From Photobacterium angustum (GTDB lineage: Bacteria > Pseudomonadota > Gammaproteobacteria > Enterobacterales > Vibrionaceae), in assembly GCF_002954615.1 (NCBI RefSeq), contig NZ_MSCJ01000001.1, forward strand, positions 1,240,001-1,304,000: DNA of 64,000 nt, given 5' to 3'. The notes below the pieces were generated by a model. The model did no database searches. It was not told where the DNA came from and worked only from the letters and a program-made list of their open reading frames with translations. Position 1 is the first letter of the stretch; every line of letters starts with the position of its first letter. Positions 1 through 11,000 of this stretch are shown piece by piece. Made by a program: the position numbers and the translations under genes.

Positions 1-56
1 ACGTTTGTTAAAACATAGTGAATGATAGCCCATGAGCGTCAAGGAGGGATACTATA

Positions 57-1910
57 TTATTTTGTGCCGATTCTTGCTACTGGAAGTTGCTGATCTGTTT
101 CTTCAATATCATTATTAGGTGATTGAATTGAACCGTAAAGTGTTTGATATAACCCATGTTGGCTCACTAACTCAGTATGTGTACCTGATTGACTCACTAA
201 TCCATCCTCTAAGACATAGATTAAATCAGCTTGTTTAACGGCAGATAAACGGTGGGCAACAATTAAGGTGGTTTTATCTTTTAAAAAACCATTCAGCGCT
301 TTATGAAGTGCAGCCTCTGTTGAAGTATCTAACGCTGATGTTGCTTCATCTAAAATAACAAAGTCAGGGTTAGATAAGATCATACGGGCAATCGCCAAAC
401 GTTGACGCTGACCACCGGATAAACGAATACCTTGTCGACCAATTTCAGTTTCTAGGCCATGAGTTAAACGCTCTGTCATGTCTGTAAGTTGAGCAATGTT
501 TAACGCATTCCAGAGTTCATCATCAGTAAAGTCACCACCTAATGTTAAGTTATGACGTAACGTATCATTAAATAAAACGGGCTGCTGGAGCACGACAGAC
601 ATACGTTCACGAAGAGATTCATAACTAACCGCTTCAATCGGATGACCATTAATATAAATATCACCTGATTGTTTTTGATAGATACCAAGCAGTAATTGAA
701 TTAAGGTTGATTTACCACCACCTGATGCCCCTACAAGAGCAACACGTTTTCCTGCAGGAATATCAATATTTAAACCTCGTAGTACTTCTTTATCGTTATC
801 ATAAGAAAAATGGACATTTCTTACTTTAATATCCAGTGCTTCATTGTGATTAAAGGGATAAACGGTAGCGGTAGGGCGAATTTCTTCTTCTAAAGCTAAC
901 AGCGTATTTAAACGTTGCATGGCAGCAGACGCACTGTACCAAGAAAATTGAATCCCCAATAACTCTTGTACAGGCCCCAGCATGAACCATAAGTAACTAA
1001 AGACAGCTAGCATTTCACCGATAGATAAGCCACTGAAAAGCACCATTAGCATTGCAGCGGCGCGAAACACTTCAAAACCCGCTAAGAATAATAAGAAAGA
1101 GATGCGCCCTGCAGCTTCTGATTGCCATGCAAACTTATCAGCACTGTGGCGTATGTCATTCGCTTGTGATTTTAGTTGGGATAAAAATTCACGCTCACGA
1201 TTAGATGCGCGTAATTGGTATATGCCATCTAATACTTCGACTAAACGTTGCTGGAATTTCTCATAAGATTGATTTTCTTGGCGCTTGAGGTTTTTAACAC
1301 GGTTGCCCATCATCTTAGATGCGTAAACAACAATAGGGTTAATCACGAGAATAAATAACCCAAGTCGCCAATCTAACCATAATAAAACACCTGCCGTACC
1401 AACAACAGTGAGCAAACCGATAATAAAACGACTTAAGGTATCTCCGACAAATTTATCGATAGTCTCAACATCAGTGACAAGATGCGAAGTAATGCCACCG
1501 CTGCCTTTTTCTTCATATTGGCGCATACTAATACGCCCTAATTTATCCAATAAATGCTGACGTAAATTAAAGGTGATCTCTTTTGATACAAGCGTGAACT
1601 GGCGGCTTTGTAAAATGTTTAATGCTTGGCTTACGGTACGCATTAAGACAACTAAAAATAACACTAATAGGATATAGCCAGTTGGCGATTGCCATTGTTC
1701 GGGAAGAAGGTGGTTTAAATATTGGATCCCTTCAGCTGGCTTGTGCAGTAATACTTCATCAACCATTAATGGCATCAGCAAAGGAATTGGTACGCTAATC
1801 AAGGTGGCAATAACAGCAATGATATTCGCGGTGATAAGACGAGGACGATGTTTTTTAGCTTGAATAAAAAGCCAAGACCAATTAATCATAGTGGGGAATG
1901 AATGCTTCAC
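57..1910 (-). CDS. ABC transporter, fused permease and ATPase (MsbA-like exporter family)
   Basis: A half-transporter of 617 residues. The N-terminal half is a six-helix exporter-type membrane domain (about residues 20-330, strongly hydrophobic stretches). The C-terminal half is an ATPase with a Walker A motif GASGGGKST near residue 392, the signature LSGGQRQRLA near 497 and Walker B VILDEATSALD near 515. Type IV exporters of this layout act as homo- or heterodimers in the inner membrane and pump lipids, drugs or peptides outwards; the substrate cannot be read from the sequence. It is transcribed away from msrC, with only 63 bp between the two start codons, so their promoters must lie back to back. 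An internal Met at residue 8 is an alternative start. Confidence 0.9.
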   Translation of the reverse strand: MKHSFPTMINWSWLFIQAKKHRPRLITANIIAVIATLISVPIPLLMPLMVDEVLLHKPAEGIQYLNHLLPEQWQSPTGYILLVLFLVVLMRTVSQALNILQSRQFTLVSKEITFNLRQHLLDKLGRISMRQYEEKGSGGITSHLVTDVETIDKFVGDTLSRFIIGLLTVVGTAGVLLWLDWRLGLFILVINPIVVYASKMMGNRVKNLKRQENQSYEKFQQRLVEVLDGIYQLRASNREREFLSQLKSQANDIRHSADKFAWQSEAAGRISFLLFLAGFEVFRAAAMLMVLFSGLSIGEMLAVFSYLWFMLGPVQELLGIQFSWYSASAAMQRLNTLLALEEEIRPTATVYPFNHNEALDIKVRNVHFSYDNDKEVLRGLNIDIPAGKRVALVGASGGGKSTLIQLLLGIYQKQSGDIYINGHPIEAVSYESLRERMSVVLQQPVLFNDTLRHNLTLGGDFTDDELWNALNIAQLTDMTERLTHGLETEIGRQGIRLSGGQRQRLAIARMILSNPDFVILDEATSALDTSTEAALHKALNGFLKDKTTLIVAHRLSAVKQADLIYVLEDGLVSQSGTHTELVSQHGLYQTLYGSIQSPNNDIEETDQQLPVARIGTK

Positions 1911-1973
1911 AGTGATAATGATTCCTATTATTGTTAAGTGTTTTCATTTTAACGATTATGTAAGGCGTATGCT

Positions 1974-2432
1974 ATGGAAAATACAGGTTCTTTTTATAAC
2001 CGTCTGACACTTCAAGCTTTAGCGATAGTTGAAGGTGAATCAGATCTTATTGCCAATCTCTCCAATATTAGTGCGTTGTTGAATATGGAGTTAGAGAACA
2101 TAAATTGGGTTGGCTTTTATTTATTAAAAAATGATGAGCTTGTACTCGGACCATTTCAGGGAAAACCTGCTTGTGTTCGTATTCCTGTTGGTAAAGGGGT
2201 ATGCGGCACAGCGGTAAAAGATAACCGAGTAATGCGTGTTGATGATGTTCATGCCTTTCCTGGACACATTGCTTGTGACGCAGTTAGTCAGTCTGAAATC
2301 GTTATCCCATTAAATATAGGGGAAAAATGTATTGGTGTACTGGATATTGATAGCCCAGATTTGTCAAGATTTGACCAAAATGATGAACAAGGTCTAGTTT
2401 CTTTTGTTACAGAGCTACAAAAAGTACTCTAA
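1974..2432 (+). CDS. msrC: Free methionine-(R)-sulfoxide reductase (GAF fold)
   Basis: A 152-residue single GAF-domain protein that reduces free L-methionine-(R)-sulfoxide in the cytoplasm, using thioredoxin for recycling. The three family cysteines are present at Cys67, Cys77 and Cys101. Their spacing is the same as Cys84, Cys94 and Cys118 of the E. coli enzyme, so the protein is simply shorter at the N terminus. The motif around Trp45-Val-Gly-Phe-Tyr and the DIDSP stretch near residue 125 are typical. It lies directly upstream of proQ, as I recall for vibrios, but a 109-bp gap suggests that proQ has its own promoter. Confidence 0.9.
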   Translation: MENTGSFYNRLTLQALAIVEGESDLIANLSNISALLNMELENINWVGFYLLKNDELVLGPFQGKPACVRIPVGKGVCGTAVKDNRVMRVDDVHAFPGHIACDAVSQSEIVIPLNIGEKCIGVLDIDSPDLSRFDQNDEQGLVSFVTELQKVL

Positions 2433-2541
2433 TTTCATGCTTTCGGTGGTTTTTCCTTATTAGGTAATTATAATAGCCCCACTATTTCTTTTTGAACAAA
2501 GCACTAATAACGAGCAAATCTCGTTTATGTCAGGAAAGTCC

Positions 2542-3174
2542 ATGGAAAACTCTGAAAAGTTAACGAACAGTAAAGAAGTTATTGCATATATTGCTGAGCG
2601 TTTCCCAAAATGTTTTACTATTGAGGGTGAAGCTAAACCACTTAAGATCGGTATCTTTCAAGATCTTGCCGAACGCTTAAGTGATGATCCAAAAGTAAGT
2701 AAGACTCAACTACGTACAGCATTACGTCAATACACATCTTCCTGGCGTTACCTTCACGGCGTTAAAGCTGGTGTAAGTCGTGTTGATCTTGATGGTAATG
2801 AGTGTGATGTACTAGAGCAAGAACACGTTGATCACGCACTAAAAGCTTTAGAAGAAAGCAAAGCAAAAGTACGTACTCGTCGTAAAGAGCAGGCTATTGC
2901 TAAAGCTGCTAAAGAAGGCGATGCGAAAAAAACTCGCGCAAAAACTGCTAAACCTAAGAACATTAAGCCAAAAACGGCTAAAGTTAATAAGAAGCCAGTT
3001 GAGACTACACCTGTACTAAAAGCTGACGAAGTTATTGTTGGTAAGAACGTACAAGTGAATATGGGCTCAGGTAACATGCCGGCAACTATTGTCGAAATTA
3101 ACAAGGACGATGTGCGTGTTCGCTTAAATAACGGCTTAGTAATGGCTGTTAAAGCGGAGCACCTGCGTTCATAA
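2542..3174 (+). CDS. proQ: RNA chaperone ProQ
   Basis: A global RNA-binding protein of 210 residues. The N-terminal FinO/ProQ domain (about 1-115) binds structured 3' ends of sRNAs and mRNAs. A Lys/Ala-rich linker (about 115-155) follows, then a C-terminal Tudor-like domain (about 160-210). I place the start at the ATG at 2542 (MENSEK) rather than the in-frame ATG five codons upstream. The E. coli protein also begins MEN, and a good AGGAAAG ribosome-binding site lies 3 bases before this codon, inside the upstream extension. The prc gene follows after 18 bp, so proQ and prc are likely one operon, as in E. coli. Confidence 0.95.
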   Translation: MENSEKLTNSKEVIAYIAERFPKCFTIEGEAKPLKIGIFQDLAERLSDDPKVSKTQLRTALRQYTSSWRYLHGVKAGVSRVDLDGNECDVLEQEHVDHALKALEESKAKVRTRRKEQAIAKAAKEGDAKKTRAKTAKPKNIKPKTAKVNKKPVETTPVLKADEVIVGKNVQVNMGSGNMPATIVEINKDDVRVRLNNGLVMAVKAEHLRS

Positions 3175-3192
3175 AGGGAGAATGCGCGACGC

Positions 3193-5196
3193 ATGAATTG
3201 TCGATTCCGTTTCTCACTGATAGCTGCCGGCATGATGCTGGCAGCTTCAGCACAAGCCTTAGAGGCTAAATATTCATTAAGTGATTTGCCGCAACTTGCA
3301 CCAGAGCAACAACATGCAACTGCGAGTAAGAGGGTAGCATCACGTTTTACCCGTTCTCACTACAAGCATTTTTCACTTGATGATAAATTCTCTAGTCAGG
3401 TATTCGATCGTTATATCGAAATGCTCGACTATAATAAAAGCTTTCTAACTGCTTCTGATGTAAAGCAATTCGAACGCTGGCGAAATCAGTTTGATGATCA
3501 ATTGAAATCTGGTGATACATCGGGTGCATTTGATATCTTTAATAAAGTCCTTCAACGTCGTTTTGACCGTTATCAGTTTGCGATCTCGCAATTAGATACG
3601 GAGATTAAATTCGATAAAGATGAAGACTTTATAATTGATCGCTCTGAACTTGAGTGGCCAAAAAATCAAGCTGAGTTAAATGAAATTTGGCGTAAGCGTG
3701 TGAAATACGATGCGTTAAATTTAAAGCTGGCTGGTAAAGACTGGAAAGAAATACAAGAAACACTAGGTAAACGTTATAACAACGCAGTTAAACGTTTAAC
3801 GCAAACCCATAGTGAAGATGTATTCCAGTTGTACATGAATGCTTTCTCGCGTGAAGTTGATCCTCACACTAGTTATCTATCTCCTCGAAATGCTGAGCAA
3901 TTCCAATCAGAAATGAACCTTTCTTTGGAAGGGATTGGAGCAGTGCTGCAAGTGAAAGATGATTATACGACGATTCAATCCCTTGTTGCTGGTGGACCTG
4001 CGGCGAGCTCTAAAAAGCTAGCAGCGGGTGACCGTATCATTGGTGTTGGTCAAGATGGCGAAAAAATTGTTGATATTATTGGTTGGCGTTTAGATGATGT
4101 TGTCCAATTAATCAAAGGTCCGAAAGGCAGTAAAGTGATTCTTGATATATTACCAGAAGGTAAGAATAGCAAGAGTTACACTGTCACTATTGTTCGAGAC
4201 AAAATTCGTTTAGAAGATCGTGCTGTTAAATCGGAAGTTAAAACTTTTGAAGGCAAGAAAATTGGTGTAATTGAAGTGCCAAGTTTCTATGTCGGTTTAT
4301 CTGAAGATACCAAGAAAGAATTGGTTAAGCTAAACGATCAAAAAGTTGATGGTGTCGTTATTGATCTTCGTAACAATGGCGGTGGTGCATTAACTGAAGC
4401 AACAGCATTAAGTGGTTTATTTATTTCAAGCGGACCTGTTGTTCAAGTTCGTGATAGTTATGGTCGCGTAAAAGTAAACAGTGATTCAGATAATCAAGTT
4501 TTCTTTAATGGTCCGTTAACTGTTTTAATTAACCGTTATAGTGCATCGGCATCTGAAATATTTGCTGCGGCAATGCAAGATTATGGTCGAGCTGTGGTAC
4601 TTGGTGAGCAATCATTTGGTAAAGGTACTGTGCAACAGCACCGTTCTTTAAACCATTTATATGATTTATTCGATAAGCCACTTGGCCATGTACAATATAC
4701 AATTCAAAAGTTCTACCGTATTAATGGTGGTAGTACTCAGAATTTAGGTGTTGTGCCTGATATCTCTTTCCCAACAGCGGTTGATCCGTCTGAAACCGGT
4801 GAAAGTGTAGAAGATAATGCATTACCGTGGGATAGTATTAAACCGGCTAAATACCAACAACTTCATAATTATTCGTCAATTCTTCCTAAGTTAAATGAAG
4901 AGCACCTTGCACGAATTAAGAATGATATGGAGTTTGGTTTCATTAATGAAGATATCAAAACCTATAAAAAGGAAAAGGATATCAACAGTATTTCATTAAA
5001 TGAAAAAACACGTTTAGCTGAGCAAGATAAAGAAGATGCTGATCGATTGGTACGTTTGAATAAGCGTCAAAAAGCATTAGGTAAAAAACCGTTTGCTGAT
5101 TTAGATGCAGTACCAAAAGATTATGAAGCACCTGATGCCTATTTGGATGAAGCCATTGGTATTACGGCCGACTTAACTAAGATTAAATCATCGTAA
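3193..5196 (+). CDS. prc: Tail-specific periplasmic protease Prc (Tsp)
   Basis: A 667-residue periplasmic serine protease of family S41 that degrades proteins from non-polar C termini and processes PBP3 and lipoproteins in E. coli. A signal peptide covers about residues 1-22 (cleavage after AQA). A PDZ domain lies near 245-335, and the S41 catalytic core near 350-520. The catalytic serine Ser452 (in SASASE) and lysine Lys477 (in SFGKGTV) are at exactly the E. coli precursor positions. A long charged C-terminal domain follows. It lies 18 bp after proQ. A strong terminator follows at 5235. Confidence 0.95.
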   Translation: MNCRFRFSLIAAGMMLAASAQALEAKYSLSDLPQLAPEQQHATASKRVASRFTRSHYKHFSLDDKFSSQVFDRYIEMLDYNKSFLTASDVKQFERWRNQFDDQLKSGDTSGAFDIFNKVLQRRFDRYQFAISQLDTEIKFDKDEDFIIDRSELEWPKNQAELNEIWRKRVKYDALNLKLAGKDWKEIQETLGKRYNNAVKRLTQTHSEDVFQLYMNAFSREVDPHTSYLSPRNAEQFQSEMNLSLEGIGAVLQVKDDYTTIQSLVAGGPAASSKKLAAGDRIIGVGQDGEKIVDIIGWRLDDVVQLIKGPKGSKVILDILPEGKNSKSYTVTIVRDKIRLEDRAVKSEVKTFEGKKIGVIEVPSFYVGLSEDTKKELVKLNDQKVDGVVIDLRNNGGGALTEATALSGLFISSGPVVQVRDSYGRVKVNSDSDNQVFFNGPLTVLINRYSASASEIFAAAMQDYGRAVVLGEQSFGKGTVQQHRSLNHLYDLFDKPLGHVQYTIQKFYRINGGSTQNLGVVPDISFPTAVDPSETGESVEDNALPWDSIKPAKYQQLHNYSSILPKLNEEHLARIKNDMEFGFINEDIKTYKKEKDINSISLNEKTRLAEQDKEDADRLVRLNKRQKALGKKPFADLDAVPKDYEAPDAYLDEAIGITADLTKIKSS

Positions 5197-5234
5197 TTTG
5201 CTAATAGTATCCAGTATCCAGCAACACATAAATA

Positions 5235-5262
5235 AGCGCTCCTTCATGGGGCGCTTTTTTTA
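5235..5262 (+). terminator. Rho-independent terminator of proQ-prc
   Basis: An 8-bp stem (AGCGCTCC with GGGGCGCT, one GU pair) around a 5-base loop, followed directly by a run of seven T. It lies 39 bp after the prc stop codon. Confidence 0.85.
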
Positions 5263-5404
5263 TTTCTCTCTGTTACTGTAACAATCTCACAACTAAGACT
5301 TGTTGCATATTCAAGTGTGATCTACCGCATATTTTTCATCGCAAAATAGCTTTACCAACTAGTTTTAAAGTACATGCACTTTGTTCTAGTAACAGGGGAA
5401 GCCT

Positions 5405-6070
5405 ATGAAAAAGCTATTCTTTATTATTGTGCTATTCTTTTTTAGCGCATTTAGCCGCCCAATTATTGCCGATGATATTACGGAGTTTGATTATCCATTT
5501 TTACTAGGTAATTGGTATTGGTTTAGTTCAACAGAAGCGGGCGTTGAAAGTGAAGGTGAAAGTTATCGTGCGATGCATGTAATGTTTAAATCCGACTATG
5601 CATTTGCAATGCGCTTGCTACGTACTGATGGAAAAATAGAACAATGGTCTGGCGAGTATAATATTGACGAAACCAATATTACTTTTGTCACTGAAGGCGA
5701 AGAAGATCAAATGCATACTTATATGCTTAGTTATAACCAGTTCGTGTTAGATGGCGCAAGATTTACGAAGCTAGCACCTGAAAATCTACCGGGTAATTGG
5801 AAAACTTCAACGATATCAGGTTCTGATGTTGATCACAGTATTTCAGAGCTTTCGCTCACGTTACGTCCTGATTTTTTATTCTCCGCTGAAGTTTCAAATG
5901 ATAAGGGAAAATCAAAAGAGCATCGCGGTATTTATTACATTGAAGATAATCAACTGGTTTTACTATATGAAGATGGGCAACATGATTCTGAATTTGAATT
6001 AAGTAGCAATGACACGCTAACGTTAACTAATACTCATTTTGGAATGGAAGCGATATTGCAACGAGAATAA
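5405..6070 (+). CDS. Secreted protein of unknown function with two lipocalin-like repeats
   Basis: A 221-residue protein with a clear signal peptide (MKKLFFIIVLFFFSAFSRP, cleavage near residue 22) and a good AGGGGAAG ribosome-binding site. The mature part seems to be two copies of a beta-rich module of about 85 residues. Each begins with L-G-N-W or P-G-N-W followed by alternating hydrophobic residues (near 34 and 129), and each contains a W/H-x-G-x-Y strand (WSGEYNI, HRGIYYI). This pattern recalls small lipocalin or avidin-like barrels, but I do not recognise a named family and assign no function. It stands alone, with a terminator on each side. Confidence 0.7.
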   Translation: MKKLFFIIVLFFFSAFSRPIIADDITEFDYPFLLGNWYWFSSTEAGVESEGESYRAMHVMFKSDYAFAMRLLRTDGKIEQWSGEYNIDETNITFVTEGEEDQMHTYMLSYNQFVLDGARFTKLAPENLPGNWKTSTISGSDVDHSISELSLTLRPDFLFSAEVSNDKGKSKEHRGIYYIEDNQLVLLYEDGQHDSEFELSSNDTLTLTNTHFGMEAILQRE

Positions 6071-6160
6071 TTAATGTAGAGACAATGCTAGTTATGAAAG
6101 GGAAGGTCATCCCATAATTTTATGATATCAAAAATTAGCATTGGTTATGATATACAACAA

Positions 6161-6190
6161 AAAGGCGAACAAGATAACTTGTTCGCCTTT
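6161..6190. terminator. Bidirectional terminator between the secreted-protein gene and pncB
   Basis: A perfect 13-bp stem (AAAGGCGAACAAG and its complement) around a 4-base loop ATAA, flanked by A-rich sequence on the left and T/C-rich on the right. It sits between two convergent genes and should stop transcripts from both. Confidence 0.8.
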
Positions 6191-6213
6191 CTAATTTGAA
6201 TATAGATGAAGCT

Positions 6214-7413
6214 TTATTCGTTAGCTAGATTAAATGCAGTACGAAGTTGATCTAAATAGTCTTCATCTCGACAGATGCTTTTACCTGGTTCATCTGAAAT
6301 TTTTGCTACAGGACGACCTTCACATTCTGTTAGTTTCAACACAACGTTTAATGTTTTTACATTTGGTAGATCACAGGTTAGTTGTGTACCAATACCAAAA
6401 CTTACGTTTATTTGATGATTGAAATGCTTAAAGATATTTAGTGCTTTATCGAGTGTAAGGCTATCAGAAAACACCAGTGATTTTGTTTTTGGATCAATGC
6501 CTAACGATTTGTAATGTGCGATGGCTTTTTCACCCCACGAAATAGGATCACCACTATCATGGCGTAAACCGATGAAACGCTGAGATAAACGTTTATCAAA
6601 ATCACGTAAGAATGCATCCATATTGATACAGTCGGTGAGCGCAATACCTAAATCATTAGGGTACTCTTGTAGCCAACGGTTCAATGCTAATTGTTGAGAA
6701 TCAGCGAGTTCACCCGCTAATTGCTGATGCCCTTGGAACCATTCGTGAGCTTGTGTTCCAACCGGTGTTAAATTACGAGCATATGCAAGATAGTAGTTCG
6801 AAGTACCTTTGAACTCTGGCATGTTTTCTTTTAAGTAATCAACAACTTTATGATGAACGGCTTTAGAAAAACGGCGGCGAGTACCAAAATCTACCAGCGC
6901 AAACTCACTTAGATCTGTGTCTTGTGCATTGTGGTAGAAACGTGCAATTTTTTCTTGTAATTGTTTGATAGCATCTTCAGGCGTAGCATTTGGGTATAAG
7001 TGTGCACAGCGCACTTCACAAATAATCGCTAGAAGAGGAACTTCCCATAAGATCACATCCAACCATTTACCACGAATGGTAATAGATAGTTGTTCACCAG
7101 AATCATCAACACAAACATCATCTGCATTTAGTTGAAAATTGCGTAAATACTCAAGATAGTCAGCACTGAAAAAAGTTAATGTTGATAGATAATTGATTTC
7201 ATCGTCAGCAAAAGAAAGCGCTGCGAGTTTTGCGATTTGATCTTTAATCTCTTGAGAGTACGGGCGTAGATCTTCTTCGCTTCGGCAGTGGAATTCAGCC
7301 ACGGCTTCAACGTCTGGGTATTGATGAAAAATTGCCTGTTGCATATGCAATTTATACGCATCAGTATCAAGCAGGGAGTTGATAACCCCAATATTGTGTT
7401 GGTTATTATTCAT
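6214..7413 (-). CDS. pncB: Nicotinate phosphoribosyltransferase
   Basis: A 399-residue cytoplasmic enzyme that converts nicotinate, PRPP and ATP to nicotinate mononucleotide, the entry step of the Preiss-Handler route of NAD salvage. The N terminus ([16 protein letters not shown], about 13-28) is the typical family opening, and FGTRRRF near 175 contains the conserved phosphate-binding arginines. The GLRHDSGDP motif near 283 carries the conserved His and Asp. Length fits the E. coli enzyme (400 residues). It is transcribed alone. Confidence 0.95.
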   Translation of the reverse strand: MNNNQHNIGVINSLLDTDAYKLHMQQAIFHQYPDVEAVAEFHCRSEEDLRPYSQEIKDQIAKLAALSFADDEINYLSTLTFFSADYLEYLRNFQLNADDVCVDDSGEQLSITIRGKWLDVILWEVPLLAIICEVRCAHLYPNATPEDAIKQLQEKIARFYHNAQDTDLSEFALVDFGTRRRFSKAVHHKVVDYLKENMPEFKGTSNYYLAYARNLTPVGTQAHEWFQGHQQLAGELADSQQLALNRWLQEYPNDLGIALTDCINMDAFLRDFDKRLSQRFIGLRHDSGDPISWGEKAIAHYKSLGIDPKTKSLVFSDSLTLDKALNIFKHFNHQINVSFGIGTQLTCDLPNVKTLNVVLKLTECEGRPVAKISDEPGKSICRDEDYLDQLRTAFNLANE

Positions 7414-8064
7414 ATCTGACTGTAGATACTTAATTAGGATAAAAATGAATAAAAGAAAACATTCATTAATATGTAAGTTTTAGTAATTACTATATAAGTA
7501 AGTAACTGTAATGTTGATATATTGGACTAATACATGATTTTCGTCAAGATTTTACGAACTTATCGATTAAAATAACAACTATATCACGCATGAGTTCTAT
7601 GATATTAATCATCTTATTTTTAGTGTTTCATGGAATTTAATTGTAACTATAAAGGTTAAATATCATTAGGTATGTATTTCTAATGATAATTATCTGAAAT
7701 AAGAAACAAGTTAATTTAGTTGTTGTTTTTTTTCATAAATACAATATTGTTGTTGTATTTATGTAACAATCCTTGATCTAATAATTTTATTTATATTCTA
7801 TTTTGATATTTCTTATTCATAAAATATAGTTTTATTACGATAAAAAATTAAAATATAAGTGAAAAAATGACGTTTATTTTAATAAATACATGTAAAGTTA
7901 AAAGTTAAATCTTAATAGAAGTTACTGTGCTTATCTTTTTTTATTAAATATTTCTCAGGTGAATGTTAATAAGTTTTATTACTTATGCGTGTTTTCTTGA
8001 ATTAGTTGTTATATACAATACAACCAATTAATATTGAATATTAATTGAATAGGTTGGAGGGTTA
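7414..8064. other. Gene-free, very AT-rich region between pncB and the HD-GYP gene
   Basis: About 650 bp without a credible coding region, containing the divergent promoters of pncB and the HD-GYP gene. The only clear structure is an 11-bp inverted repeat at 7734-7763. A TTGGAGGG ribosome-binding site precedes the HD-GYP start. Strong AT bias suggests a site silenced by H-NS-like proteins, which is inference. Confidence 0.6.
7734..7763. repeat. 11-bp perfect inverted repeat
   Basis: Arms CATAAATACAA and TTGTATTTATG enclose an 8-base loop. It has no T run, so it is more like an operator or mRNA hairpin than a terminator. It lies about 300 bp upstream of the HD-GYP start and 320 bp upstream of pncB. 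Confidence 0.5.
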
Positions 8065-11000
8065 ATGAAGGCATCGTTTTCGTTAAGAAAAATTATTATA
8101 GGAACATTTTTAGCTACTTCTACATTAACAGCTTTACTAGCAATATTTTTACAGTATCAAAATTCTAAAGAAATAGTAAAAAACAATGTATTGATTCAAT
8201 ATAATCAAGCGGCTAACTCTATTTCTAATAAAGTGTCTGAGCTTCATTTAAAAGCGCAAAATAGTATTGATTTAATCTCTCATTATGCTGAGTTAACTGA
8301 AAGTATATCACCAAAAAAACTACTTCCTTTTTTTAGGAAAATGTTAGAACAGAATAAATATTTTTATCAGGTATACATAGCAAATAAAGATGCTGATTTT
8401 ATGTTGATAAATTTAAAATCTTCTCAAGAGAATAGTGATGATTTTAGACTTGCTTATTGGAAAAGTGTATTAAGATATACAGGTAATAATAGATTTCAAA
8501 TAGTTACTTATTACGATGAAAATATGAGAGTTATTGATTCTAGACATTCTATTATTAATGCAATGGATGCTGAAAATAGAGTTTGGTTTAAAAATGCCAA
8601 TAAGAGTAAAGTTTTTAAAAGTGACCCATATTTATTTCTACCTATGCAACAACCGGGAATAACGTACGCTAGAGAAGTGAAAAATAAAAACACAAAAACA
8701 GTCGTTGGCATTGATATACTTGTTGCACGTTTATCAAATATGATTAAACAAGAAAATATGTTACATGGAATAGAAACCTACTTATTTAGTGATGCTAAAG
8801 TCATAGCTTCTAATAATAGTAAATATTTAGATCATGCCGATAAGTACTCTAATGTAAAAAAAATTGAATTTACAGAAAAAGAAAAAAAATACCTTAGATC
8901 TCATCCTATATTAAGAGTTTCTAATGAGGATGACTGGGCTCCTTATGATTATATACGGTCAGGGATACCAAGAGGGTATAGCATTGATTATATTAATATA
9001 TTATCAAAGTTAATTGGAGTTGAAATCAACTACATCAATGGCAATAGTTGGAGTGAATTGGTCGCGCTTTTTAAACAGAATAAGATTGATGTACTTAACT
9101 CAGTTTCTAAAACAGAGCATAATAAAAATGTTGCCTTGTTTAGTGATCCTATTGGTATGACCCATCTTGGTTTAGCTTCACTTAAGAGTAATAATTATAA
9201 ATCTATAGATGAAATTTTGAAAAATACTAAAAATGTAAATATTGCAATTCTTGAAGATTCATCTCTGCATAATATTTTAACTGATAAATACGCAAATATA
9301 AGTATTAAAGAGTATACCGATGTTAATGTTGCAATGGACTCCTTACTAAGAGATGAAATAGATGCTTATTTAGACGATATAAGTGTTCTAACATATGTTA
9401 AACAACAATATCATTTCTATGATATTACTAATAATAAAACAGATTTAGTCGGTTACTCTGGGGATAAGATAAGATTAGCAGTATCAAATAATAATGAGGT
9501 ATTGCATGGTATTTTAAATAAGGCGATCAAAAGTTTTCCCATAACTATATTAGACAGGATTAATAAAGAATGGTTGTCCATGGATGCAACTGTTGGTAAA
9601 GATAGCGTTTTACCGTATAAAGAATTATCAGAGATGGCTTACAATAAATCATATTATGATCATTTAGAACCAAGGTTCATTGATGGAGAAAAATTATATT
9701 TTTATGTTACGCCGATAACTAATAAAAAAAATGACACATTTCTTGGTGTTGTCGCTCCTGCTGATGTTCTTTATTCAGAAGCTATTCATGATTTAAAAAT
9801 GTCGGTATTAGTTATTTTAGGGTTATTGATATCAATCATATTACCAGTGGTTATGTTGATAGGATTTTATTTAACTAATTCATTAAATCAATTAAGGAAT
9901 GAAACTAAAAAAATCACGCAAAAAAAATATGATGATGTGAAGTTAGTTCATTCTTACACAAAAGAAATTAGTGAATTGTCATCCTCGATATATTCGCTTG
10001 CACATGATGTAAAAAAGCATGAAAAAGAAATGAACTCTTTCGTTGATTCATTTATTCATGTAATAGCAAGTGCTATCGATGATAAGTCTCCTTATACAGC
10101 AGGGCATTGTAACCGAGTTCCTGAAATTGCAATACTTATTGCAGAGGCTGCTCATAATTATCCATCAGGATTATTTGCAGATTTTAAATTTAAAAATGAT
10201 CAAGAAAAGCGTGAATTTAGCATTGCAGCTTGGTTACATGACTGCGGTAAGATCACCACTCCAGAATATATTGTTGATAAAGGCACAAAACTAGAGTCAG
10301 TTAATAATAGGATTCATGAGATACGTACGAGATTTGAGGTGCTTTGGCGAGATGCGGAAATTCAATACCTAAAAAACGTATTGTCGGATAGCTCACAAGA
10401 GAAAACGTTTGCTCAAGAGTTAAAATTGAAACGCCAACAATTACATGATGATTTTGCCTTCATTGCTCAATCAAATGTTGGCTCTGAGTTTATGTCGGAT
10501 GAAGATATAGAGAGAATTTATCAGTTAGCTGAAATTTCATGGATGAGAAATTTTGACGATACTATTGGCTTATCTCCAGTAGAAGAACTTCGTGTTGGAA
10601 AGGTAAATTGTAATGTATATCCAATAGAAGAGAAATTATTGATGGATCGTCCAGATCACCGTATTGAGCGTATTCAAGAATTCTATGTTGATCCTGCTTT
10701 TGCAATTAAAATGGATGTCCCTGAATTACAATATGATCTCGGTGAGATACATAATCTGACAATTAGACGAGGAACATTAACCGCAGAAGATAGGTTCAAA
10801 ATTAATGAACATATGATAAGTACAATCAAAATCTTAGAGAAAATTCCATTCCCTAAATCTTTAGCTAATGTGCCAAGGTATGCTTCCACTCACCATGAAA
10901 CAATGAAAGGATCGGGTTATCCACGTAAATTATCAGCGGAAGATTTGTCTATACCTGAACGCATCATTGCAGTTGCCGATGTATTTGAAGCGTTAACTGC

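Noticed and set aside
2832..3233. A 133-codon minus-strand frame over the proQ-prc junction
   Set aside because: It is a shadow of the Lys/Ala-rich ProQ linker; composition is low-complexity and the plus-strand genes are certain.
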